This document shows, one piece after another, positions 1 to 7,063 of a stretch of 9,631 bases of DNA. The notes beneath the pieces are model-generated. The model searched no databases. It was not told where the DNA came from and worked only from the letters and a program-made list of their open reading frames with translations. This stretch comes from an uncultured Bacilli bacterium (GTDB lineage: Bacteria; Bacillota_I; Bacilli_A; RF39; UBA660), in NCBI GenBank assembly GCA_947587565.1, contig CANPYA010000047.1, forward strand, positions 1-9,631, given 5' to 3'. The position numbers and the translations under genes were made by a program. Each line of letters opens with the position of its first letter. The first letter of the stretch is position 1.

Positions 1-67
1 TGGCGGTCGCAACCAATATTATATTAGAAGGAGTTTTTATTTTCAACTCATCGCTTAAGCTACACTG

Positions 68-95
68 AACCCCTAGCTAGGCTAGGGGTTTTCTT
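68..95 (+). terminator. Rho-independent terminator of an upstream plus-strand transcript
   Basis: A perfect 10-bp stem (68-77 with 81-90) closes on a 3-nt loop and runs into a T-rich tract (89-95) on the plus strand. The minus strand has no T-run after the hairpin, so it works for plus-strand transcription entering from left of the window. A short open frame (3-68) ends in TGA at 66-68, abutting the stem, and could be the tail of that upstream gene. A second frame is also open to 58, so I do not call a CDS. Nothing else is recognisable in 1-67. Confidence 0.8.
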
Positions 96-100
96 ACACA

Positions 101-122
101 ATAAAAACCCATAATAGGGTTT
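101..122 (-). terminator. Terminator downstream of tRNA-Ser
   Basis: On the minus strand AAACCC (122-117) pairs with GGGTTT (110-105) across a 6-nt loop, and the stem continues into a T-rich tract (107-101). It lies 12 nt past the CCA end of the tRNA-Ser gene, as expected for a single-gene tRNA transcript. It sits back to back with the plus-strand terminator at 68-95, so transcripts from both sides end here. Confidence 0.7.
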
Positions 123-133
123 AAAATTCTTAA

Positions 134-224
134 TGGCGGAGCAGGAGAGATTTGAACTCTCGCGACAGTTTCCCATCCTACACCCTTAGCAGGGGCGCCT
201 CTTCAGCCTCTTGAGTACTACTCC
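134..224 (-). tRNA. tRNA-Ser (anticodon GCU)
   Basis: The 91-nt minus-strand sequence folds as a class II tRNA with a long variable arm, typical of serine tRNAs. The 7-bp acceptor stem pairs GGAGTAG with CTGCTCC, including one G-T pair. Discriminator G and an encoded CCA end follow (136-134). The anticodon stem CGCCC/GGGTG encloses the loop CTGCTAA, giving anticodon GCT, which reads AGC/AGU. The T-arm contains the TTCAAAT motif. It has its own promoter upstream and its own terminator downstream, so it appears to be a single-gene unit. Confidence 0.97.
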
Positions 225-243
225 ATACCAAGAATACTTCTAT

Positions 244-272
244 AGTTTAGCATAACTAACACCATTAGTCAA
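244..272 (-). promoter_or_regulatory. Sigma-A promoter of tRNA-Ser
   Basis: On the minus strand TTGACT (272-267) is followed by a 17-bp spacer (266-250) and TAAACT (249-244). A TG dinucleotide one base before the -10 gives an extended -10. The -10 lies 19 nt before the mature tRNA 5' end, leaving room for a short RNase P leader. It is one of the best housekeeping promoter matches in the window. Confidence 0.75.
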
Positions 273-300
273 TTATAAAACTTTAAAAAATCGATAATAG

Positions 301-340
301 ATAGAAAGAGATATCTTTTTCATAGTTTAAAAGATATCTC
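301..340 (-). terminator. Terminator of the M48 protease gene
   Basis: A perfect 12-bp inverted repeat (308-319 with 329-340) encloses a 9-nt loop and starts 8 nt after the stop codon of the M48 gene. On the minus strand the stem is followed by TTTCTAT. The stem is AT-rich with a single internal G-C cluster, so termination may be less efficient than for a GC-rich hairpin. Confidence 0.6.
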
Positions 341-347
341 AATTATT

Positions 348-1919
348 TTAATTAAAATTAGCCAAAATTAATAAAATTGCTACTACAAGTAATATGACAT
401 ACACTACCTTATTAAAAGTATAAGTATGGCATTTTTTAATTTTACCATCCATTTCCATTGAATAAATTTCAACATAAGGAACAGGACTTCTTCGATACCA
501 CCCCTTAATTGTTACTTCTTTATCAAAATATTCTTTTGACCTAAAAATAGCAAATAATTTATTAATAATATTCAAAGGTTGATTATAGTCTAAAAGCATA
601 ATTCCAGAGTCATCTTTTAAAACAAAGTCCTCATTTAAAATACATCCTGGATTACCTCTACCAATGATATTTCCTTTAATTATACATGGAACACAAGTTA
701 TTTCTGAAACCTTGACTTCTCCTAATAAATCGATAACTTGACAATTTTTATAATCTTTATTTTTATGACTAATATTAAGACGAATAAATAAAGTGCTCGT
801 AAGAAGTAGTAACCCAATACCTAAAATTAAAGGGTAGTTATCTTCAAAGCTGAATATTAAAATAAAAGTTAAAATAATTATTATATATGGAAGTAACCAT
901 AGTAATATTTCATAAGCAAAATCATCGACATATGATTCCGGTTTTGTTAAGTCAAAATTAATATATGGTTCTTGATTAAATTCTTGACATCTAGCTGTTA
1001 TGGCTTGTAATCTTTTAGAAATTAATGGGTGAGTTGATTTTATTTCATAAATTTTGGCCCAAACATTCCACATTTCCCATTTCATCGCATTTTTAATATT
1101 TTCTTTAGATACTTTACCATCATCATAACCATTAACTACTAAAGATTTAGAAGTTTTGGAATCAAAAATACCTAAGCAATTAGCTCCCATTTTATGCTTT
1201 TTACCTTGAGTATTTGTAGAAAGACCAAACCCAATTTTAACTAAAGCTTCCGCTAAAGCATTGGGATTTTTTGTTTCTTCAATCGCAAAATCATCAGCAA
1301 AATATTCTCTTGTTCTAGATAGTTTTAAAACAATAAATTGACTAATTACATATAAAACATAGGCAATATAACCAACTAATTGTAAATTATTATCATCATC
1401 ACTTTCATAATCAACAAACATCTCATAAATACCATATAAAACTAATGGTACTAATTGAGCTACTGTAATAAATAAAGTATCATAATGTTTAGCATGACCT
1501 AATTCATGGGCAATTACACTGATTGCTTCATCTTCATTCAGTAATTCTAAAATACCTCTAGTAATAACTATTCGAGCATCATTTTTAGTGTGACCATATG
1601 TAAAAGCATTAGGTGCCCCATCATCAATAAAACCAACTCGAGGATATTTCATATTATACTTATTACAAACATTTTGAATAAAATTACGGATATTATCAGG
1701 TATTTCATAATCAAATCTAGCCCCATAAAACCACTTCATTGTTAAATCAGTTATAAATGGAGAAATTAAAAATTGAATAATTAATATGGCTATACTTAAA
1801 TAAATTCCATACATAACTGGTAAATCAACAATAATAAATACTAAAATAATAAAGGCTGATAACATCCCATATAAACAAGTTATTGTAACTAAACTAATGC
1901 CTAAAAGATTTTTCTTCAT
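348..1919 (-). CDS. Membrane-bound M48 family zinc metalloprotease with C-terminal extension
   Basis: A 523-aa integral membrane peptidase of the HtpX/Ste24 (M48) type. Two hydrophobic segments lie at about residues 5-31 and 34-56. The zinc site HELGH is at 138-142, and the probable third zinc ligand is E205 in the REYFADDFA stretch that follows another membrane segment (about 181-200). This order is typical of M48 enzymes, which act at the cytoplasmic face on membrane proteins. Beyond the roughly 300-residue catalytic core there is another hydrophobic pair (about 335-380), a soluble beta-rich domain of about 110 residues and a final membrane helix at the C-terminus. The extension resembles that of some larger M48 proteins of clostridia and archaea as I remember them; I cannot name the domain. 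The ATG is preceded by a GGAAGTGGAG-type ribosome binding site. Substrates are unknown. Confidence 0.85.
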   Translation of the reverse strand: MKKNLLGISLVTITCLYGMLSAFIILVFIIVDLPVMYGIYLSIAILIIQFLISPFITDLTMKWFYGARFDYEIPDNIRNFIQNVCNKYNMKYPRVGFIDDGAPNAFTYGHTKNDARIVITRGILELLNEDEAISVIAHELGHAKHYDTLFITVAQLVPLVLYGIYEMFVDYESDDDNNLQLVGYIAYVLYVISQFIVLKLSRTREYFADDFAIEETKNPNALAEALVKIGFGLSTNTQGKKHKMGANCLGIFDSKTSKSLVVNGYDDGKVSKENIKNAMKWEMWNVWAKIYEIKSTHPLISKRLQAITARCQEFNQEPYINFDLTKPESYVDDFAYEILLWLLPYIIIILTFILIFSFEDNYPLILGIGLLLLTSTLFIRLNISHKNKDYKNCQVIDLLGEVKVSEITCVPCIIKGNIIGRGNPGCILNEDFVLKDDSGIMLLDYNQPLNIINKLFAIFRSKEYFDKEVTIKGWYRRSPVPYVEIYSMEMDGKIKKCHTYTFNKVVYVILLVVAILLILANFN

Positions 1920-1941
1920 GCTACTCCACTTCCTATTTTAT

Positions 1942-1970
1942 AGGATAAAGTAATTAAGAAATTTTTGCAA
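1942..1970 (-). promoter_or_regulatory. Candidate promoter of the M48 gene
   Basis: On the minus strand TTGCAA (1970-1965), a 17-bp spacer and TATCCT (1947-1942) give a usable sigma-A promoter with a short leader. A perfect TTGACA also occurs at 1995-1990, but its best partner (TATCTT, 1974-1969) is only 15 bp away. No terminator hairpin is visible between groEL and this gene, so read-through from the groEL operon may also contribute. Confidence 0.45.
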
Positions 1971-2002
1971 GATATTTTAAGATTTTATATGTCAACTTTA
2001 CA

Positions 2003-3547
2003 CTACAATTCATTATAATCGATTACTTTATTTAAATTATTTAAATTTTCATTAATAACTAAACTAGTAGTAGTTAAAATAATTGACGCGATAGAGGTCG
2101 CATTTACAAGGGCATTAATAACTACTTTAACCGGATCAATTACTAAAGTATCACTTATTTTTTCATACTCTTCACTCTTAACATTATATATTATTTCATA
2201 ATTTGCATTTTTGATTCTTTCTATAATTTCTTGATAATTTAACCCGGCATTAATTAAAATTTGTTCTAAAGGTTTAGATAAAGATTTCTTAAAAATGACC
2301 TTAGCCATCCCATCTTCATTTAACTTATCACTTATTAAACTTAAGATAAGTCCACTTCCGGGTACAATTCCTTCTTTGGCGGCTTCAATTGCCCCTAAAG
2401 CATCATCATAACGCATCTTTTTTTCTCTTCTTTCGGTAACTGTTTTAGCCCCGACAATAATCTCAGCAACCCCTTTGTTAAACATCGCAAGTCTTGCTTC
2501 AATATTTTCTTTTTCGCTATCAGTATTATTTAACATATCATTTAACTCTAAAACTCTTTTTTTAATTAAATCATTATATTTAAAATTAAATAAACATTTT
2601 TCATCATCAACACTAACTTCTTGAACTCTTCCTAAATCATCTAAAGTAATACTTTTATTTATCACTAAATTAGCATTACAAATTACTTTTAAATCATCTA
2701 ATATTTGCTTACTATTTAAGCCATATCCCGGTATTTTTAAAAGTAAGATTTCTAAATTATTTTCCATATTTAAACTAATAGTATTTTGGACAAATTCTTC
2801 AGTATAATCTCTAGCCATAATTATTAAACTACATTTTTTAGTTATAACTTCATTTAAAATTAGACTTACCTCTTCTAAATTATAAAGACATCTATCAACA
2901 AGTAAAACAAAAGGACTAGCATAAACTTTTTTCTTTAAGCCACTAAGAAAATAAATTGATGGTATTATTGAATCAATTGCATAGCCTTTTAAATAATTAA
3001 CTTTTGTATTATTATCTTCCCCTTCTTTTATCGTAATGGCATTTTTATCTAAAACTTTTAAATACACATCACTTACTATTTTCCCAATTTCCTTGGAATT
3101 ACTAGAAATATAGGTAATATGTTCTAAATCACTTTGACTAGGCATTGTAGCATATTCCCTTAACATTGTAATTATATTTTCAAGTTCCTTATTTAATTCT
3201 TTTTTAAGTAGTATTGGATTAACGCCCTTTTTAATTAAATCAAGACCATTATTAAAAATACTTTGGAGTAAAACTAAAGTTGTTGTCGTCCCATCTCCTA
3301 CTAAAGTATTAGTCTTTAAACTTGCTTCTTTAGCAAGCGTTAAAATCGTATTAATAACTTCATCATCGCTAAAAATATTCTCGGCAATAGTTACTCCATC
3401 ATTAGTAATAAATGGACTAAAATTTGAGTGATCAATAATTACATTACTCCCCTTTGGTCCTAAAGTTGTTTTAACTGTATCACATAATAAATTAATTGCT
3501 TCCACCATTTTATCTTGTAAAACTTCTCCACTTACTATTTTCTTCAT
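2003..3547 (-). CDS. groEL: Divergent GroEL-like chaperonin
   Basis: A 514-aa group I chaperonin homologue (typical GroEL is about 540-550). The ATPase apparatus looks complete: TLGPKG at 28-33, NDG at 49-51, GDGTTT at 84-89, the catalytic Asp in DDAL (D382, matching E. coli D398) and a C-terminal IDPVKV matching the family's LDPTKV. The apical domain is strongly diverged: the FDRGYLSPYF stretch is replaced by IDSIIPSIYF (191-200), and the loop before the second intermediate domain is shortened. The C-terminus has no Gly-Gly-Met tail. The start ATG overlaps the stop of the DUF4130 gene (ATGA) behind a good AAGGTG ribosome binding site, so it is the last gene of the radical SAM operon. No groES and no CIRCE operator lie nearby. 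It may be the organism's only GroEL evolving fast, or a specialised paralogue; this window cannot decide. Confidence 0.88.
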   Translation of the reverse strand: MKKIVSGEVLQDKMVEAINLLCDTVKTTLGPKGSNVIIDHSNFSPFITNDGVTIAENIFSDDEVINTILTLAKEASLKTNTLVGDGTTTTLVLLQSIFNNGLDLIKKGVNPILLKKELNKELENIITMLREYATMPSQSDLEHITYISSNSKEIGKIVSDVYLKVLDKNAITIKEGEDNNTKVNYLKGYAIDSIIPSIYFLSGLKKKVYASPFVLLVDRCLYNLEEVSLILNEVITKKCSLIIMARDYTEEFVQNTISLNMENNLEILLLKIPGYGLNSKQILDDLKVICNANLVINKSITLDDLGRVQEVSVDDEKCLFNFKYNDLIKKRVLELNDMLNNTDSEKENIEARLAMFNKGVAEIIVGAKTVTERREKKMRYDDALGAIEAAKEGIVPGSGLILSLISDKLNEDGMAKVIFKKSLSKPLEQILINAGLNYQEIIERIKNANYEIIYNVKSEEYEKISDTLVIDPVKVVINALVNATSIASIILTTTSLVINENLNNLNKVIDYNEL

Positions 3548-4284
3548 AATTCACCTTCCACTTCACATAAATAATTCCAATATTTTTTCGGCATAAAATT
3601 CATCCGACAACGGTCATTTTTTCTTTCTTTTATACCTACTGTTTTATAAAAAGCACACCATAAATCTTTAAATAATTCTTCTTTTGTACTTAATATTTCA
3701 TCAATCTTGACATCATCTTCTTTGACAATATAAAACTCTTTTTGATCATAAATACTTATTAAATGATGGTTAACATCTTTAATAAGCCAATACTCACTAG
3801 ATAGTCTTCTTTTAAAATGAATCGACAGCGGAAATAAAATATCATTATCGGGATTAATCTCGGCATATAAAACATTATTTTTTAATTCTTTGAATCTTGT
3901 GAACCCTTTCATTTTATGGGCTTCATTTTTAACTTTTTTACTTATTCTTAAGACTTCACTTACACATTTTAAATTGCGCATTCTCGTTAAATTTTCATGG
4001 TACTTAAAATAGTTTAATAAAAAATAATAGATAATTAATTCTTTATTTTCTTCCTTACTTAAAAAGACATAATAGATTAAATTAAAATGATAATGGTTAA
4101 AGTACTTAATAAATTCACTTATTACCTTACTATCTTCTTGAATATCCAGTTTTATTAAATTAGCAAATAAATCTCCAGTATAATCACTATTTTTAATATT
4201 ATCCGGTTTAACTTTATTTTTAAATAATATTTTAATTAAATTAAGTAAACTGATAAAACTATCATTATAAATATAAACATTCAT
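3544..4284 (-). CDS. DUF4130 protein, partner of a DNA-repair-type radical SAM protein
   Basis: A 246-aa protein of the 'probable DNA metabolism protein' family (DUF4130/TIGR03915 type, recognised from memory of the family). Its C-terminal half carries the family's landmarks in order: EAHKMKGFTRF, a LFPLSIHFKRR stretch, WLIKDV, then KTVGIKERKN and FMPKKYWNYL near the end. In many bacteria this domain is fused to a uracil-DNA-glycosylase-like domain; here it stands alone, and the N-terminal ~90 residues look like the family's own leader region. Its ATG overlaps the stop codon of the upstream radical SAM gene by one base behind a GAGG ribosome binding site, which implies translational coupling. 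The biochemical role of the family is unknown; the conserved pairing suggests the two proteins work together on DNA or nucleotides. Confidence 0.82.
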   Translation of the reverse strand: MNVYIYNDSFISLLNLIKILFKNKVKPDNIKNSDYTGDLFANLIKLDIQEDSKVISEFIKYFNHYHFNLIYYVFLSKEENKELIIYYFLLNYFKYHENLTRMRNLKCVSEVLRISKKVKNEAHKMKGFTRFKELKNNVLYAEINPDNDILFPLSIHFKRRLSSEYWLIKDVNHHLISIYDQKEFYIVKEDDVKIDEILSTKEELFKDLWCAFYKTVGIKERKNDRCRMNFMPKKYWNYLCEVEGEL

Positions 4285-5492
4285 TAAAATAACCTCAACT
4301 GTTCTATTTTATTTACTTCCGGCTCCTTTTCTTCTAAAATCAAATTATTTTCAATAAATCCTTTATTTAATAATTCTCTTTTTATATAGTATTCTCCATT
4401 ACATGTAATAAAATAACCGGCTCTTTTTAAGACCACACCCATCTTTTTTAAATCTTTAAAAGTTAATTTAAAATGTTTTCTTGAAGCAATTATTCTTTTA
4501 GCAGATGTTACTCCTACTCCGGGTATTTTAAGTAGTTCATAATAATTACAATTATTTACTTCTTTCGGAAATTCATCTAAATGCTTTAAGGCCCAAGAGG
4601 CTTTAGGATCAACTAAAACATTGAAATTGGAATTATTTTGATCGAGTAAATCCGTTACTTTAAAATTGTAATAACGCAAAAGCCAATCAGCTTGATATAA
4701 ACGATTTTCTCTTTTTAAAGGTGGCATTTGTAAAGATGGTAAATTTTTATCATCATTAACCGGTATATAAGCCGAATAAAAGACTCTTTTTAACTTATAA
4801 TTTTCATATAGACTACTACTTCTATTCATAATATCTAAATCACTTTCTTGAGTAGCTCCGATAACCATTTGGGTACTTTGCCCGGCCGATACAAAATTCT
4901 TACTACGATTATCTTTTACATATTGCATAATTTTCGTGACATTCTTACTATCTTTATTTGGGGCCAGTAGTTTTAAACCATTATCGGTAGGTAGTTCAAT
5001 ATTCGCACTTAACCTATCAACTAGTTTACCCAATTTCTTTAAAAGATATTCACTTGCCCCGGGTATGGCCTTCGCGTGAATATAACCGCCAAAATGATAT
5101 TTGTATCTTAATAATTCAATTGTTTTAATAAGTAACTCCATAGTGTAATCAGGACTTTTAATAATTCCGGAACTTAAGAATAATCCTTCAATATAATTTC
5201 TTCGATAAAAATTAATGGTAATATTACAAATTTCTTCCGGCGTAAACATAGCTCTTTTAACATTGTTTGTTCTTCTATTAATGCAATACTTACAATCAAA
5301 AATACAGTTATTAGTAAGTAATATTTTTAAAAGAGAAATACATCGACCGTCAGAAGTAAATGAATGACATATGCCAGAATAAGCGACATTGCCAAAACCA
5401 CTATTACTATTTCTAGTACTACCACTTGATGAACATGAAGCATCATACTTGGCACTATCCGCTAAAATTATTAATTTTTCTTTTAAGTCCAT
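4284..5492 (-). CDS. Putative DNA modification/repair radical SAM protein
   Basis: A 402-aa radical SAM enzyme. The CX3CX2C cluster motif is at C63, C67 and C70 and should bind the 4Fe-4S cluster that cleaves S-adenosylmethionine. Three more cysteines (C20 in DASCSSSG, C42 in GICHSF, C51 in DGRC) precede it, as in the TIGR03916-type family, and could bind a second cluster or substrate. Near residues 320-338 lies a helix-hairpin-helix-like LLKIPGVGVTSAKRI motif, followed by MGVVLKRAGYFITC; this is consistent with DNA contact. The pairing with the downstream DUF4130 gene is a conserved arrangement, and the family is annotated as putative DNA repair without a proven reaction. The ATG has a GGTGA ribosome binding site, and the gene leads a three-gene operon ending in groEL. 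Confidence 0.88.
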   Translation of the reverse strand: MDLKEKLIILADSAKYDASCSSSGSTRNSNSGFGNVAYSGICHSFTSDGRCISLLKILLTNNCIFDCKYCINRRTNNVKRAMFTPEEICNITINFYRRNYIEGLFLSSGIIKSPDYTMELLIKTIELLRYKYHFGGYIHAKAIPGASEYLLKKLGKLVDRLSANIELPTDNGLKLLAPNKDSKNVTKIMQYVKDNRSKNFVSAGQSTQMVIGATQESDLDIMNRSSSLYENYKLKRVFYSAYIPVNDDKNLPSLQMPPLKRENRLYQADWLLRYYNFKVTDLLDQNNSNFNVLVDPKASWALKHLDEFPKEVNNCNYYELLKIPGVGVTSAKRIIASRKHFKLTFKDLKKMGVVLKRAGYFITCNGEYYIKRELLNKGFIENNLILEEKEPEVNKIEQLRLF

Positions 5493-5509
5493 ATCTATTC
5501 ACCAATAAT

Positions 5510-5538
5510 ATTATAACCTAAAATTTTCATAAAATCAA
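5510..5538 (-). promoter_or_regulatory. Sigma-A promoter of the radical SAM-DUF4130-groEL operon
   Basis: On the minus strand TTGATT (5538-5533), exactly 17 bp, then TATAAT (5515-5510), a consensus -10. The expected start is near 5503, giving a leader of only about 10 nt before the ATG at 5492 and just accommodating the GGTGA ribosome binding site. No CIRCE-type inverted repeat is seen, so heat-shock control by HrcA is not indicated. Confidence 0.7.
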
Positions 5539-5562
5539 ACATTTGTTTTATAAAATGATTGT

Positions 5563-5588
5563 AAAAAAATGGTAAGTCTAATTTACCA
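5563..5588 (-). terminator. Terminator of tRNA-Arg
   Basis: On the minus strand TGGTAA (5588-5583) pairs with TTACCA (5575-5570) across a 7-nt loop, followed by seven T (5569-5563). It lies about 20 nt after the CCA end of tRNA-Arg and upstream of the radical SAM promoter, separating the two units. Confidence 0.65.
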
Positions 5589-5608
5589 AAAAGTTTTAAA
5601 TAAAAAAA

Positions 5609-5685
5609 TGGCGTCCCCGAGAAGATTCGAACTTCCGACCCCACGCTTAGGAGGCATGTGCTCTATCCAACTGAGCTACGAGGAC
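5609..5685 (-). tRNA. tRNA-Arg (anticodon CCU)
   Basis: A 77-nt cloverleaf on the minus strand with encoded CCA (5611-5609). The acceptor stem pairs GTCCTCG with CGGGGAC, including one T-G pair, with discriminator G. The D-arm contains AGCTCAGTTGGATAGAGC. The anticodon stem CATGC/GCGTG encloses CTCCTAA, giving anticodon CCT for the AGG codon. The T-loop has TTCGAAT. It is flanked by its own promoter and terminator. Confidence 0.97.
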
Positions 5686-5696
5686 AACCTAGATAT

Positions 5697-5705
5697 ATTA
5701 TAGCA
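5697..5705 (-). promoter_or_regulatory. Extended -10 promoter of tRNA-Arg
   Basis: TGCTATAAT on the minus strand (5705-5697) is a perfect extended -10, with the hexamer ending 11 nt before the tRNA 5' end. No good -35 is found at 16-18 bp, where the sequence is T-rich and overlaps the terminator of the sporulation operon, so the extended -10 probably carries recognition. Confidence 0.6.
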
Positions 5706-5720
5706 AAATTTTAGGTAAAC

Positions 5721-5741
5721 AAAAAGAGAGAAATTCTCTCT
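5721..5741 (-). terminator. Terminator of the spoIIAA-sigF-spoVA operon
   Basis: On the minus strand AGAGAG (5741-5736) pairs with CTCTCT (5730-5725) over a 5-nt loop, followed by a T-run (5725-5721). The stem begins inside the spoVAE stop codon, so the operon ends with almost no 3' untranslated region. Confidence 0.75.
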
Positions 5742-6087
5742 AGTCCTTTGGTTTAAAAATTAAAGTAAAAACAAAGGAAAATATAACGACACTTACGATG
5801 GCAATTCCGGATGAACATAACATATTGGAAAATAAACCTAAAATGCCACTTTCATTATAACCGGCCATTCCTGCTGAATATAGCATATGACCAAAATTGG
5901 AAATAAGGGTTGTGGCTCCCGCTCCACAAAAGGCAACTATTTTATCGTACACTCCCAAAAAAGATAGGAAAGCGCCGACAACAGTCATACCACTAGTAAT
6001 GTGACCGGGAGTAAGCTTGGTATTATCTAAAACTACTTGGCAAATAAGACAAACGAAACCTGCAAAAAGAAAAGCTTGTAAATACAT
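5740..6087 (-). CDS. spoVAE: Stage V sporulation protein AE (SpoVAE/SpoVAEb)
   Basis: A 115-aa integral membrane protein of the SpoVA complex, which moves dipicolinic acid with Ca2+ across the inner membrane of the forespore and spore. Hallmarks are DNTKLTPGHI (residues 21-30), GAGATTLISNFG (55-66) and a C-terminal IFKPK-type end, with about four hydrophobic segments. I chose the ATG at 6087, not the one 27 bases upstream at 6114. The downstream ATG has a perfect GGAGG at 9-nt spacing, sits 1 nt after the spoVAD stop, and matches the family's N-terminus; the longer form would add nine residues overlapping spoVAD. It is the last gene of the sporulation operon. Confidence 0.93.
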   Translation of the reverse strand: MYLQAFLFAGFVCLICQVVLDNTKLTPGHITSGMTVVGAFLSFLGVYDKIVAFCGAGATTLISNFGHMLYSAGMAGYNESGILGLFSNMLCSSGIAIVSVVIFSFVFTLIFKPKD

Positions 6088-6088
6088 A

Positions 6089-7063
6089 TTAATTAACCTC
6101 CAAACTAACGGCATGCGCTATCGCTGGAATTGGACTTTTTTGATTAACAAAAGTTTTGCTATGTAAAGCACCCGTACCAATTATTAAAATCTTTTTATAT
6201 TTATCACTCGGTAAGATTTTATTAAATAAAACTAATGGTAAACAAGCCGGACCTGACCCACCAGCATACGCTTCTTGACTTTTTAAATATAACTCACAAC
6301 CGGCATCTAAATGTTTCTTTATTTTAAGATTATATTTTCTTTCTAAATATGCCTTAAAAATAGATGCCCCTACACAACCTAAGTCACCCGTTAATATTAA
6401 GTCATAATAATCAATATCTCTTTTTAAGTCTTGTAAATGTTCATACAAAGTTCTGGCAGCCGCCGGTGCCATAACGGCTCCTAAGTTATTGGCATCTTTA
6501 ATGCCCATTTCGGTTACTTTCCCGATTGTTGCTGCTTCAATTTTAACTTTACTTTCCACGTTTGTCACTAAAGCACTAATCGCCGCTGTCGCTGTAAATG
6601 TTGAAGTATGGGGTTTGGGAGAGCCATACTCAATTGGATAACGAAATTGTCTTTCGGCCGTTAAATTATGACTACTAGTTATTCCTAAAACATTTTTAAT
6701 GCCTTTATCTTGTAAAAACATGCCACTTACTATTAAACTTTCCGGAAATGTGGCACACGCACTATAAATACCTAATAAAGATACCGGCGTATTAATACAA
6801 GCATAACTAGTCGCCGAAATTTGATCAAGTAAATCCCCACCAACAATTAAATCAATATCACTTATTGGCAAACGATTTTTCTCTAATATTCTTTGCATAA
6901 CGACATATTGCATTTTAGTTTCCGCTTTTTCAAAAGTTTTTTCGCCAAAGTAATAATCATCCATTTTTAAATCAATTTTTTTAAGACGACTATTACTTTC
7001 CATTGGCCCCGATAAAGTGAGCCAATCTTTTAAATAAACATTATTAAACTTTAAACTAGCCAT
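6089..7063 (-). CDS. spoVAD: Stage V sporulation protein AD (SpoVAD)
   Basis: A 324-aa soluble component of the SpoVA channel with a thiolase-like fold; in Bacillus SpoVAD binds dipicolinic acid directly. It is full length for the family (about 335). Diagnostic stretches include GGDLLDQISATSY (75-87), the cysteine at C103 in the SACAT motif at the thiolase nucleophile position, TSSHNLTAERQFRYP (129-143), EYGSPKP, MAPAAA, TGDLGCVG and AGGSGPAC. The ATG has an AAGGTGG ribosome binding site. Its first 8 nt overlap the end of spoVAC, and spoVAE begins 1 nt after its stop, so the three are translationally coupled. Expression is expected in the forespore from the sigma-G-like promoter ahead of spoVAC. 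Confidence 0.96.
   Translation of the reverse strand: MASLKFNNVYLKDWLTLSGPMESNSRLKKIDLKMDDYYFGEKTFEKAETKMQYVVMQRILEKNRLPISDIDLIVGGDLLDQISATSYACINTPVSLLGIYSACATFPESLIVSGMFLQDKGIKNVLGITSSHNLTAERQFRYPIEYGSPKPHTSTFTATAAISALVTNVESKVKIEAATIGKVTEMGIKDANNLGAVMAPAAARTLYEHLQDLKRDIDYYDLILTGDLGCVGASIFKAYLERKYNLKIKKHLDAGCELYLKSQEAYAGGSGPACLPLVLFNKILPSDKYKKILIIGTGALHSKTFVNQKSPIPAIAHAVSLEVN

Noticed and set aside
3..68. Partial plus-strand coding end ahead of the left-edge terminator
   Set aside because: Two overlapping frames are open over only about 20 codons, neither is recognisable, and the stretch is too short to choose.
3544..3546. Mycoplasma-type genetic code (TGA = Trp)
   Set aside because: TGA ends the DUF4130 gene exactly where the family ends, and conserved Trp residues are encoded by TGG throughout.
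5493..5608. CIRCE/HrcA operator for the groEL operon
   Set aside because: No TTAGCACTC-type inverted repeat is present here or in front of groEL itself.
6088..6114. Longer start of spoVAE at 6114
   Set aside because: It adds nine residues overlapping spoVAD without a ribosome binding site, while the ATG at 6087 has GGAGG at good spacing and matches the family start.
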